The notes under the pieces: generated by a model
Databases searched by the model: none
What the model was told of the DNA's origin: nothing
What the model saw: only the letters and a program-made list of their open reading frames with translations
In this document: positions 14,362-22,268 of the stretch, piece by piece
How positions within the stretch are numbered: the first letter of the stretch is position 1
How the letters are laid out: every line of letters starts with the position of its first letter
Translations under genes and position numbers: made by a program
Source: JAVEVF01 sp034005175
GTDB taxonomy: Bacteria > Actinomycetota > Coriobacteriia > Anaerosomatales > SLCP01
DNA length: 27,508 bases
Direction of reading: 5' to 3'
Assembly: GCA_034005175.1 (NCBI GenBank)
Contig: JAVEVF010000012.1
Coordinates: 1-27,508 of the forward strand

Positions 14362-15741
14362 TCAGCCCCTCTCTCCCCAGCGGTCGGCAAATGAGCGCAA
14401 GAACTCGGCTTTCACTAGCACAGAGCGTTCGAACTCGTCGAGCAGCACGCGCTCATTAGGCGCATGGATGTTGCTGTAGCCATCGGTTGCGCCAAACAAC
14501 AGAAGCTCAGCCTCTGGGACGGCATCGGCCAATGAGCGCACGAGCGGTATCGAACCGCCGTTTGCCATGTAGGTGGCCTCCTCGCCCCATGCGATGCGGA
14601 GCGCGTCCCGTGCGGCGTCGTAGGCGGGGCCATCGGTCTTAGGCGCATAGCCATCGCCCACATCGCCGCGAATAACGGTGAGGGGAATGCCGAATGGCCG
14701 GAGAGCCTCCAAGTGCGCAACGACCGCATCTTGAGCCTCGAGCGCGGGCTGCTCGGGGTGCACGCGAACGTTGAGGCGAGCACGGGCGTGAGACTGCACT
14801 GCTGCGACCGCCTCGTCGACGGACGGCACGTCGATGCCGGTCACCGTGATGGCCGGTCCCGTCCAGATCCTCTCTCCTAGCGTCCCCGTGCCCATGTAGG
14901 GCATGTCGGGCAACATCTCGGCCAGACCGCGGAACTCCTCATCAGTGTACGAAGCGCCAGTCCACGGGGTGCGCTTGAGTCCGGCGACGGCAACGTCACC
15001 GTTCTCGTCGTGCAAGGTCGCAAGAGCGTGGATGAGAGCAAGCAGCGCATCGGGAGCTGCTCCACCGAACTGGCCGGAGTGCTTGTCAGCTGCGAGCGTG
15101 CGCACCTCGATGTTTACGGCCGCGTCACCGCGAAGACCGACCGAGAGAGTCGGCACACCGGGTCGGACGTTACCCACATCCGCGATGACGATAGCATCAG
15201 CGGCGAAGTGCTCAGGTGCCGTGGGTGGGAAGAAATCGAAGGGGCTCCCGAACTCCTCCTGGCCTTCGAAGACGAGCCTCAGGGTGACGGGAGGTTTGGC
15301 GTCCCAGGCGCGCACTGCACCGATGATGGCGACGAGATTGGCCTTGGAATCCGAGGCACCCCGCCCGTAGATCGCACCGTTCCGCTCGGTGGGCTCGAAG
15401 GGGGGCGTCTCCCACAGCTCCTCGTCACCGGCGGGAACGACGTCGTAGTGTGTGTACATGAGCACCGTGGGGCTGCCGGGCGGCCCGGGTATCTCGGCAG
15501 TGATGACCGGCGCGATCTTGCCCTCGAGCCTGATGTCACCGATCTGCTCGACGCCTGCATCTCGCAGCAGCTCAATGACGAGGTCGTGCGCCTTGAAGAG
15601 CTCCTCTTCCGGATAGCCCGGAGAGGCGATAGAGGGAATGCGAATCAGCCTCTTGAGGTCGTCTTCCAGTCTGGGCATGAGATCATGCACTGCACTTCTG
15701 AGATCCCCACCCTTGGCATCACTGGAGCTGTGACTTGCCAT
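14362..15741 (-). CDS. M20-family dipeptidase
   Basis: This 459-residue cytosolic metallopeptidase belongs to the M20 dipeptidase branch (long M20 proteins such as carnosinase-like and DapE-related enzymes). 'VLMYTHYDVVPAGDEELWET' holds zinc ligand His98 and Asp100. 'IYGRGASDSKANLVAIIGA' holds bridging Asp131. 'VFEGQEEFGSP' holds Glu162/Glu163. 'AAVNIEVRTLAADKHSGQFG' marks the lid-domain boundary of this branch. The start at ATG 15741 is backed by GAGGAGG five bases upstream. It is the first gene of a minus-strand run with the YfcC carrier (three bases away), pepT and the SLC13 carrier. It probably completes hydrolysis of dipeptides to amino acids. The exact dipeptide preference cannot be read from the sequence. 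Confidence 0.9.
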   Translation of the reverse strand: MASHSSSDAKGGDLRSAVHDLMPRLEDDLKRLIRIPSIASPGYPEEELFKAHDLVIELLRDAGVEQIGDIRLEGKIAPVITAEIPGPPGSPTVLMYTHYDVVPAGDEELWETPPFEPTERNGAIYGRGASDSKANLVAIIGAVRAWDAKPPVTLRLVFEGQEEFGSPFDFFPPTAPEHFAADAIVIADVGNVRPGVPTLSVGLRGDAAVNIEVRTLAADKHSGQFGGAAPDALLALIHALATLHDENGDVAVAGLKRTPWTGASYTDEEFRGLAEMLPDMPYMGTGTLGERIWTGPAITVTGIDVPSVDEAVAAVQSHARARLNVRVHPEQPALEAQDAVVAHLEALRPFGIPLTVIRGDVGDGYAPKTDGPAYDAARDALRIAWGEEATYMANGGSIPLVRSLADAVPEAELLLFGATDGYSNIHAPNERVLLDEFERSVLVKAEFLRSFADRWGERG

Positions 15742-16020
15742 GAAGCCTCCTCGGAGACAGCGGCCGGTTCATGATTCCGGCTTCGCGCATTGTTGCGATT
15801 ATTCCCACTCATGCCATCCTGCAGGCGCGTGAAGCACTGGTGGGTCCGACGTGCCATGGAGAGAGTCTGTCAGTAGGCGTCGCATCCTGCAAGGAGATCA
15901 GCTCTCGCATGCACGTGCACACCCTTGCAGAGCGGGTTTGACCGACGATGTCTCCGAGGGGGCGCCGGAGCGCATGGGGGAATCCAGGGCCACTCTGCTG
16001 ACGAGGGCTACCGACGATGC
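15742..16020 (-). promoter_or_regulatory. Gene-free leader upstream of the peptide-use operon
   Basis: These 279 bases separate the end of hutG from the dipeptidase start and should carry the operon promoter. I see a perfect 10-bp palindrome TGCACGTGCA at 15910-15919 and the 9-mer CATCCTGCA twice (15815-15823 and 15883-15891). No clear -35/-10 pair, riboswitch, T-box or coding sequence was recognised. Confidence 0.35.
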
Positions 16021-16932
16021 TCAGCGCGTGGCAAGCCCTGCGGCTGCTTCGAGAACGAGCAGAGCCGCCAGCCGAACGGTGCGCCCATCCTCGCTGTCCG
16101 CTACCGCGTCGACTTCTGTGATGTCGATGGCTCGCACGCGCGAGTCGCACGCGAGCAGCCTTGCGAGATGTCGCAGCTCATCGGCGGAGATACCACCGGG
16201 CGCTGAGGCGGGGCAGCCAGGGGCATAGGCCCGGTCGCAGACGTCGACATCGAGGTCGACATAGACCGGACGTCCGCCTCGGCCAGCGATCTCAAGTGCA
16301 TCGGTGACCACTTGCTGGGCCGTATGGGTTCGCAGCGCGCTTCGTGGCACCGTGGTGATGCCGAGACTCCGCGCACGCGCAGCGTAGAACGGCGAGTTGC
16401 AGAAGTCAGCGATACCCACCTGAACGATGTGCTCGCCTGGAAGACCCGCTTCCACGAGCAGGCGGACTGGAGAGCCGTTGCTTCGCCCGTCGCGCACGTC
16501 GTGGTGGGCGTCGAGTGTGACAAGCCCCCAGCCGGAAAGATCGCCTCCGGATACACCGAGCATGAGGGGGTACGTGACCGAGTTGTCACCACCGATCCCA
16601 AGGATGCAGGTGAAGCGAGCGGCAGCGTCCGCAGCAGCTCGTGCTATGCGGTCCTCGCCGCCTGGGCCATCGGGGTCGCTGACATCACCGAGGTCGGTGA
16701 CTTCTACGCTGGTCAGGTCGGTATCAGAACTAGCCGCATAGAGGGAGTAGCGAAGGAGCGCTTCACGAACGGCCGCCGGCGTGAGGTGCGCGCCGCTTGC
16801 GCTAAGCGACGCCTCATGTGCTGGTACGCCGAGAAGTGCGAGCGCGCCACCGGAGTGGCTCACATCCGCTGTTCGCAACCAGTGGCCAGCTCGCGGCCAG
16901 TGTGGATCATGCGGCGATCCCGTTTCGTCCAT
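16021..16932 (-). CDS. hutG: Ureohydrolase-family formimidoylglutamase
   Basis: This 303-residue protein of the arginase/agmatinase fold is assigned to histidine degradation by position. It is divergent from hutHUI and would split N-formimidoyl-glutamate into glutamate and formamide. Metal-site motifs are 'LDAHHDVRDG' and 'VDLDVDVCDRAYAPGCPASA', which give the expected Asp and His ligands. The first motif reads GGDNS rather than GGDHS, replacing the usual first manganese-binding His with Asn (codon at 16582-16584). The ATG at 16932 (or 16935) follows GCGAGGTG. An in-frame ATG at 16971 preceded by TAATTC could be a leaderless start. Agmatinase or another amidinohydrolase activity is the main alternative, but the hut setting argues for HutG. 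Confidence 0.82.
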   Translation of the reverse strand: MDETGSPHDPHWPRAGHWLRTADVSHSGGALALLGVPAHEASLSASGAHLTPAAVREALLRYSLYAASSDTDLTSVEVTDLGDVSDPDGPGGEDRIARAAADAAARFTCILGIGGDNSVTYPLMLGVSGGDLSGWGLVTLDAHHDVRDGRSNGSPVRLLVEAGLPGEHIVQVGIADFCNSPFYAARARSLGITTVPRSALRTHTAQQVVTDALEIAGRGGRPVYVDLDVDVCDRAYAPGCPASAPGGISADELRHLARLLACDSRVRAIDITEVDAVADSEDGRTVRLAALLVLEAAAGLATR

Positions 16933-16977
16933 CATGCACCTCGCTCGGCCATCTCCTGGGATTCGTGTCATCAAGTC

Positions 16978-16983
16978 GAATTA
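16978..16983 (-). promoter_or_regulatory. Candidate -10 box for hutG
   Basis: On the minus strand TAATTC is followed by six bases and then an in-frame ATG at 16971. This is the spacing of leaderless actinobacterial transcripts. No good -35 box is visible. It would give a hutG product 13 residues longer than the ribosome-site-supported start. Low certainty. Confidence 0.25.
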
Positions 16984-16997
16984 GGCAGATACTGTGG

Positions 16998-17017
16998 TAT
17001 GGGGCGTGGGCCCCATA
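16998..17017. promoter_or_regulatory. 8-bp inverted repeat in the hutG/hutH divergent region
   Basis: TATGGGGC (16998-17005) and GCCCCATA (17010-17017) flank GTGG. The repeat is the most prominent feature of the roughly 120-base region between the divergent hutG and hutH starts, and lies 39 bases upstream of the hutH ATG. It could be an operator for a hut regulator or a leader hairpin; no regulator gene is present in the window. Confidence 0.45.
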
Positions 17018-17056
17018 AGGAGAGTGTCCCACCTTTCGGGCGAGATGAGGACGAAC

Positions 17057-18601
17057 ATGACAGATTCGCCGGTTGTGTCGCTTGGCGTGGCCTCGCCCTC
17101 CCGCGACGATGTTCTTGCAGTGGCTCGACATCGGGCGCGAGTGGAGATCGCGCCCGAGGCGCTTGTTGCCATGAGGGAGTCACGGGACCGAGTTGAAGAG
17201 CTTGCTCAGTCGGGCAGGCCGGTCTACGGGATCAGCACGGGCTTCGGAGCGCTTGCCACGAAGTACATCGAGCCAGGGAGACGTCGCCAGCTGCAAAGCG
17301 CGCTCGTGCGCTCACATGCGGCGGGGTCGGGCGCACTGGTGGAGACCGAGGTCGTGCGCGCGATGATGTTCCTGCGACTTTCCACGATGTGCACAGCGCA
17401 CACAGGCGTGCGGCCGGAGACAGCGCTGGCGTACGCAGCCATGCTTAACGCAGACGTCACACCATGTGTGTACGAGTACGGTTCGCTCGGCTGCTCAGGC
17501 GATCTCGCGCCGCTCGCGCACTGCGCGCTCGCGCTCACAGGCGAAGGCATGACACGCGATCGCTCAGGCGTGGTCCTGCCGGCAGCAGAAGCACTGGCCG
17601 CCGCAGGTGTGGAACCGGTCGTGCTTCAGGAAAAGGAAGGGCTTGCGCTCATCAACGGCACGGATGGCATGTTGGGCATGCTGGTGCTTGGCATCGCAGA
17701 CCTCGAGTCCCTCGCAAAGGCAGCCGATATCTCGGCGGCGATGAGCATCGAAGCGCTCCTTGGCACCGACCGCGTACACGCGGCAGACCTGCAGTCATTG
17801 CGCCCTCATCCGGGTCAGGCTTGTTCGGCACGCAATATCGTGCGCATGCTCGCTGGCTCATCGCTCGTGGCTTCGCATCGCAGCGGAGATGCGCGCGTGC
17901 AAGATGCGTATTCCCTGCGCTGCGCACCGCAGGTGGCAGGTGCGATGCGCGACACCCTTGCTCACGCCCGAACGGTCAGCGAGCGCGAGATGGCGTCGGC
18001 CATCGATAACCCCGTGGTGCTGGCAGACGGGCGCATCGAGTCCAACGGCAACTTCCATGGTGCACCGGTAGGGTATGTGCTCGACTTCCTCGCGATCGCG
18101 GCCGCCGATCTCGCGTCGATGAGCGAGCGGCGCACCGACAGGCTGCTCGACCCGGCACGCTCGGCTGGCCTGCCCCCGTTTCTCGCCTATGATCCCGGCG
18201 TGGACTCGGGCTACATGATCGCCCAGTACACGCAGGCTGCGGTAGTGAGCGAGCTCAAGCGCCTGGCAGCCCCGGCAAGCGTGGACTCCATCCCCTCCTC
18301 GGCCATGCAGGAGGATCACGTCTCGATGGGTTGGAACGCCGCTCGGAAGCTGCGGCGTGCGGTGGATGGGCTTTCCCGTGTCCTTGCCATCGAGATGCTC
18401 GTGGCGGCTCGAGCGCTTGACCTGCGCGCGCCACTGAAGCCGGGGCAGGGAACACGCGCGGCGCTCGGCGTTCTACGCAGCCGCATAGAATCCACCGGGC
18501 CTGACCGGGAGCTTTCTGCCGAGATCGGCGCGGCATTCGAGATGGTGAGCCGAGGAGAAGTGCAAACTGCCGTGGAAGGTGAGATCGAACCGCTGGAGTG
18601 A
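17057..18601 (+). CDS. hutH: Histidine ammonia-lyase
   Basis: This 514-residue cytosolic enzyme deaminates L-histidine to urocanate, the first step of the hut pathway. 'VYGISTGFGAL' contains the catalytic Tyr loop. 'YGSLGCSGDLAPLAHCALAL' contains the triad that cyclises to the MIO cofactor, here Cys146-Ser147-Gly148 instead of the commoner Ala-Ser-Gly. 'IDNPVV', 'SNGNFHGAPVG' and 'SSAMQEDHVSMGWNAARKL' are further family motifs. The ATG at 17057 with GAGG six bases upstream is chosen. An earlier in-frame GTG at 16994 would add 21 unconserved residues and run through the inverted repeat. hutU follows after 27 bases, so hutHUI form one transcript. Product assignment is firm. Confidence 0.95.
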   Translation: MTDSPVVSLGVASPSRDDVLAVARHRARVEIAPEALVAMRESRDRVEELAQSGRPVYGISTGFGALATKYIEPGRRRQLQSALVRSHAAGSGALVETEVVRAMMFLRLSTMCTAHTGVRPETALAYAAMLNADVTPCVYEYGSLGCSGDLAPLAHCALALTGEGMTRDRSGVVLPAAEALAAAGVEPVVLQEKEGLALINGTDGMLGMLVLGIADLESLAKAADISAAMSIEALLGTDRVHAADLQSLRPHPGQACSARNIVRMLAGSSLVASHRSGDARVQDAYSLRCAPQVAGAMRDTLAHARTVSEREMASAIDNPVVLADGRIESNGNFHGAPVGYVLDFLAIAAADLASMSERRTDRLLDPARSAGLPPFLAYDPGVDSGYMIAQYTQAAVVSELKRLAAPASVDSIPSSAMQEDHVSMGWNAARKLRRAVDGLSRVLAIEMLVAARALDLRAPLKPGQGTRAALGVLRSRIESTGPDRELSAEIGAAFEMVSRGEVQTAVEGEIEPLE

Positions 18602-18628
18602 GTCTTTCAACAGCGGAGAGGAGTCGCG

Positions 18629-20308
18629 ATGGACGCGCACGCGCGTGGAGTGCGGGCACCACGAGGTTCGTCGATAAGCGCGCGTGGTTGGCAGCAGGAA
18701 GCCGCGTTGCGCATGCTCATGAACAACCTCGATCCCGAGGTGGCTGAGCGGCCGCAAGAATTGGTCGTGTACGGCGGGACAGGGAAAGCAGCACGCGACT
18801 GGGCATCGTTCGATGCGCTGGTGCGCACCCTGCGCACCCTGCGCGATGACGAGACCATGCTCGTGCAGTCCGGGCGCCCAGCGGGCGTTGTGCGCACGCA
18901 CGAGTGGGCACCTCGCGTGCTCATCGCCAACGCCAACATCGTGTGCGACTGGGCCACCTGGCCGGAATTTCGCCGACTCGAGCAGCTCGGACTGACGATG
19001 TTCGGGCAGATGACCGCAGGTTCGTGGATCTACATCGGCACGCAAGGCATCATCCAAGGCACCTACGAGACGTTTGCTGCTATCGCCGAGAAGCGATTTG
19101 GCGGCAGTCTGCGAGGCACGCTCACCGTGACTGGCGGGTGTGGGGGGATGGGCGGCGCACAACCGCTCGCGGTGACCATGAACGACGGCGTAGCGCTCGT
19201 GGTCGATGTCGACCCCGCACATCTTGAGCGCCGCGTCCACGACCGCTACCTCGACGAATGGACGTCGGACATCGACGATGCCCTCGCCCGTGTGGAAGCG
19301 GCCAAGCACGAGCGCAGGCCCTTGAGTGTGGGGCTGGAGGGCAACTGCGCCCACGTGCTTCCGGAGTTGCTGCGTCGGGAGATCGATGTTGACATCGTCA
19401 CCGACCAGACCTCTGCGCACGACCCCCTCAGCTATCTCCCGCTCGGCGTGAGCGTTGCCGAGTGGCACGAGTATGCGAACCGCGCGCCTGAGGAGTTCAT
19501 CGAGCGGGCGCGTGCGTCAATGGCACTGCACGTCGAGGCGATGGTGGGCTTCATGGACCACGGTGCTGAGGTCTTTGACTACGGCAACTCCATCCGCAGA
19601 GAAGCCGAACTCGGCGGCTACACGCGTGCATGGGAGTTTCCTGGGTTCGTGCCCGCCTACATTCGCCCGCTGTTCTGCGAGGGGAAAGGGCCGTTTCGAT
19701 GGGTGGCGCTCTCGGGTGACCCCGCTGATATCGCCGCCACCGATGACGCCATCCTGGAGCTGTTCCCCGACAACGAACCATTGCACCGCTGGATCGGATA
19801 TGCCCGCGAAAAGATCGCGTTTCAGGGGCTACCCGCACGCATCTGCTGGCTTGGCTACGGGGAGCGCGACCGTGCCGGGCTGCGCTTCAACGAGATGGTG
19901 GCGGACGGGCGCATCAGCGCGCCTATCGCCATCGGCAGGGATCATCTCGATTGCGGATCGGTCGCCTCACCATATCGCGAGACCGAGGCGATGCGCGATG
20001 GCAGCGATGCGATCGCTGATTGGCCGGTGTTGAATGCATTGGTAAACACGGCTTCTGGCGCGACGTGGGTGTCATATCACCATGGCGGGGGTGTGGGAAT
20101 CGGACGCTCGCTGCACGCCGGTCAGGTGAGCGTGGCAGACGGTACCGCACTTGCTGCGGAGAAACTCGAACGCGTGCTGACGAACGATCCGGGTCTCGGT
20201 GTCATCCGCCATGCGGATGCGGGATACGAGCGTGCGATCGAGGTGGCCGAGAAGCGCGGCATACGCATACCCATGCGTGAAGGTGAGAGTGGGGAGGGGG
20301 AGCAATGA
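18629..20308 (+). CDS. hutU: Urocanate hydratase
   Basis: This 559-residue NAD-dependent hydratase converts urocanate to 4-imidazolone-5-propanoate. The sequence begins with 'LRMLMNNLDPEVAERPQELV' after a short basic start. The dinucleotide site shows 'GGMGGAQPLAVTMNDGVAL', the active-site Cys442 lies in 'RDHLDCGSVASPYRETEAM', and 'VSYHHGGGVGIGRSLHAGQV' closes the conserved core. The length is normal for the family (about 550-560). The ATG at 18629 follows GGAGAGGAG. Its TGA overlaps the hutI ATG (ATGA at 20305-20308), indicating coupled translation. There are no odd residues in the motifs read, and confidence in the name is high. Confidence 0.96.
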   Translation: MDAHARGVRAPRGSSISARGWQQEAALRMLMNNLDPEVAERPQELVVYGGTGKAARDWASFDALVRTLRTLRDDETMLVQSGRPAGVVRTHEWAPRVLIANANIVCDWATWPEFRRLEQLGLTMFGQMTAGSWIYIGTQGIIQGTYETFAAIAEKRFGGSLRGTLTVTGGCGGMGGAQPLAVTMNDGVALVVDVDPAHLERRVHDRYLDEWTSDIDDALARVEAAKHERRPLSVGLEGNCAHVLPELLRREIDVDIVTDQTSAHDPLSYLPLGVSVAEWHEYANRAPEEFIERARASMALHVEAMVGFMDHGAEVFDYGNSIRREAELGGYTRAWEFPGFVPAYIRPLFCEGKGPFRWVALSGDPADIAATDDAILELFPDNEPLHRWIGYAREKIAFQGLPARICWLGYGERDRAGLRFNEMVADGRISAPIAIGRDHLDCGSVASPYRETEAMRDGSDAIADWPVLNALVNTASGATWVSYHHGGGVGIGRSLHAGQVSVADGTALAAEKLERVLTNDPGLGVIRHADAGYERAIEVAEKRGIRIPMREGESGEGEQ

Positions 20309-21501
20309 TCTCTACCCTCATCACGGGAATCGGTGAGCTTGTCACAAACGACGGTTCACTGGGCGACAAGAGTGTGCTCGGCATCATGCACGATGCAGCC
20401 CTCGTGCTTGCCGAGGGAAAGGTCGCCTGGGTGGGATCGGCACACGAGCGCAAGCCCGCTACAGATGAGCGCGTTAATGTGAAGGGGCGCGCTGTCATCC
20501 CAGGGTTCGTTGACAGCCACACCCATCTCGTGTTCGCGGGCGAGCGCTCCGCGGAGTTCGGTGCGCGCATGGCAGGAGAACCGTACTCAGGTGGCGGCAT
20601 CGTGGGCACCGTACTCGCCACACGCGCGGCGACGCGCGAGCAGCTGCGCGCGAATACTCGGCGGCTGGTAGCTGAGATGCACTCCTATGGCACCACCACG
20701 GTTGAGATCAAGAGCGGATACGGCCTTTCTGTGGCCGATGAGGTGCGGATGCTCGAGGTCGCACGCGAGTTCACCGACGAGGCCACCTTCCTTGGAGCGC
20801 ATGCCGTGCCGCCTGAATATGCGCACGACCGAGAGGGGTACGTGGCGCTCGTCTGCGGCGAGATGCTCGAGAGCTGCGCGCCGCACGCCCGTTGGGTAGA
20901 CGTGTTCTGCGAGATGGGAGCCTTTGACGAGGACGAGTCGCGGGCTGTCCTTGCAGCGGGCGCGTCTGCCGGATTGATGCTCCGTGTGCACGGCAATCAG
21001 TTGCGACAGGGTCCGGGGGTCGCGCTAGCGCTTGAGCTTGGCGCAGCGAGCGTAGACCACTGCGTGTATCTCTCAGACGACGACATCGCAGGCCTTGCCG
21101 AGTCTGATGTGGTAGCCACGCTTCTGCCCGGCACGGACTTCTCGGGGCGAGGCCCCTACCCGCCAGCTCGCGCGCTGCTTGATGCTGGCGCGACGGTCGC
21201 GTTGGCTACCAACTGCAATCCGGGGTCGTCGTATGTGACGTCGATGCCGTTCTGCCTGGCGCTTGCAGTCCGCGAGATGCGGATGACGCCTGCCGAGGCG
21301 CTTCACTGCGCGACCGCGGGAGGGGCCGCCGCCTTGCGCCGCGATGATGTAGGGCGACTTGCACCGGGCTGTGCGGGGGACCTTGCAGTTCTTGATGGGC
21401 CGAGCTATCTGCATCTCATCTACCGGCCGGCGGGAAGGGTCATCTCGTCGGTGTGGAAGAACGGGCAGCGCGTGGGGGGCGGCGGCGCTGATGGTGAGTG
21501 A
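20305..21501 (+). CDS. hutI: Imidazolonepropionase
   Basis: This 398-residue metal-dependent amidohydrolase opens imidazolone-propanoate to N-formimidoyl-L-glutamate, the substrate of HutG. 'GFVDSHTHLVFAGERSAEFG' supplies the metal ligands His72 and His74 and the family-specific arginine. 'SGYGLSVADEVRMLEVA' and 'FLGAHAVPPEYAHDREGYV' follow, then 'RVHGNQL' with a further metal His. 'ATLLPGTDFSGRGPYPPARA' and 'ALATNCNPGSSYVTSMP' complete the conserved core. The start overlaps the hutU stop by four bases. The 3' end overlaps the start of the next open frame, so that gene is probably translated from the same message. The set hutG, hutH, hutU and hutI is a complete glutamate-plus-formamide route. 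Confidence 0.96.
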   Translation: MISTLITGIGELVTNDGSLGDKSVLGIMHDAALVLAEGKVAWVGSAHERKPATDERVNVKGRAVIPGFVDSHTHLVFAGERSAEFGARMAGEPYSGGGIVGTVLATRAATREQLRANTRRLVAEMHSYGTTTVEIKSGYGLSVADEVRMLEVAREFTDEATFLGAHAVPPEYAHDREGYVALVCGEMLESCAPHARWVDVFCEMGAFDEDESRAVLAAGASAGLMLRVHGNQLRQGPGVALALELGAASVDHCVYLSDDDIAGLAESDVVATLLPGTDFSGRGPYPPARALLDAGATVALATNCNPGSSYVTSMPFCLALAVREMRMTPAEALHCATAGGAAALRRDDVGRLAPGCAGDLAVLDGPSYLHLIYRPAGRVISSVWKNGQRVGGGGADGE

Positions 21502-22204
21502 GATGCCTGACGTGACCTCCAAGGGGGGCGCCAACGGTCGTCTGTCCGATCGCACCATCTGGGTCATCATCGCGGTTTCTTTCATCGTGCTGAGTCTGCT
21601 GGTGGGTTTGGCTGTGTGGGCTGTCATGAGCCCTCGCACCCCGTCGGCGTCAGCACCGAGCTTCGAGCGGTACCGTCCGGGGTGGGAATCCGCCATGGCG
21701 AAGGCGGGCGTAGAGGCGGAGTTCCCTACCGGTCCGGTGGACATCACGCAGGTGAAAGCGTTCGGGGAACGGCCGTTTGCGGCCACGTTCAGCGCTGAGG
21801 AGCTGTCAGCGCTGATGAGCGTCTACCGCTACGAGACGACGATAAGCGGCGAGACGGTGTCTGCCGCCGACGCGCAGGTGTCGTTTCCCGGTGAAGGAAT
21901 CGGCGAGATGAACGTGGTCTTGTACGCGAGAGGTTCACGGTACCGTGCCGAGGCATCGGCACCCGTGTCCTATAAGAACGGCAGGATCACGAGTCCCGGT
22001 TTGACGACACTGAAGGTGGCAGGGTTTTCCGTGGGTGGCGCGAATCGCGAGCAGGCTGGGAAGGCCCTCATGATCTTCCTGAACGAGTATCTTGAGGTCG
22101 CTCCCGGGCTCGAGGTTACGCAGGCGCGCATCGTCGCGGATGGGGTAGAGGTGCGTGGCACAGCGCCCGAGCGTCTCGCGCATCCTGAGCCGCTCAGCCG
22201 CTGA
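21491..22204 (+). CDS. Single-pass membrane protein of unknown function, coupled to hutI
   Basis: I do not recognise this 237-residue protein. It has a short polar N-terminus, one strong transmembrane helix (about 22-46, 'TIWVIIAVSFIVLSLLVGLA') and an outward domain of about 190 residues rich in predicted β-strands. The outward part has the pattern 'FAATFSAEELSALMSVYRYE', then alternating strands and 'GLTTLKVAGFSVGGANRE'. That looks loosely like LmeA/DUF2993-type lipid-binding proteins, where an 'F(T/S)E.EL' helix precedes a curved sheet; this is a weak impression only. The start is ATG 21491, inside the hutI end, or ATG 21503 just after it. No histidine-related role is suggested by the sequence. 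Confidence 0.65.
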   Translation: MVSEMPDVTSKGGANGRLSDRTIWVIIAVSFIVLSLLVGLAVWAVMSPRTPSASAPSFERYRPGWESAMAKAGVEAEFPTGPVDITQVKAFGERPFAATFSAEELSALMSVYRYETTISGETVSAADAQVSFPGEGIGEMNVVLYARGSRYRAEASAPVSYKNGRITSPGLTTLKVAGFSVGGANREQAGKALMIFLNEYLEVAPGLEVTQARIVADGVEVRGTAPERLAHPEPLSR

Positions 22205-22268
22205 TCGCGACTGCCGATCGTGTCATGTTGCGACGTGGTGGGGGGTCCGGGCTCGGCCGAGGTGCGGC

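Noticed and set aside
16994..17056. GTG-initiated extension of HutH
   Set aside because: The 21 extra residues are not conserved, run through the inverted repeat, and lack a ribosome site. ATG 17057 has one.
18473..19468. 331-codon minus-strand frame
   Set aside because: It is antisense to hutH and hutU and has no motif of its own.
22252..22261. 10-bp palindrome CTCGGCCGAG between convergent genes
   Set aside because: It has no loop and no T-run, and GC-rich palindromes of this length are expected by chance here.
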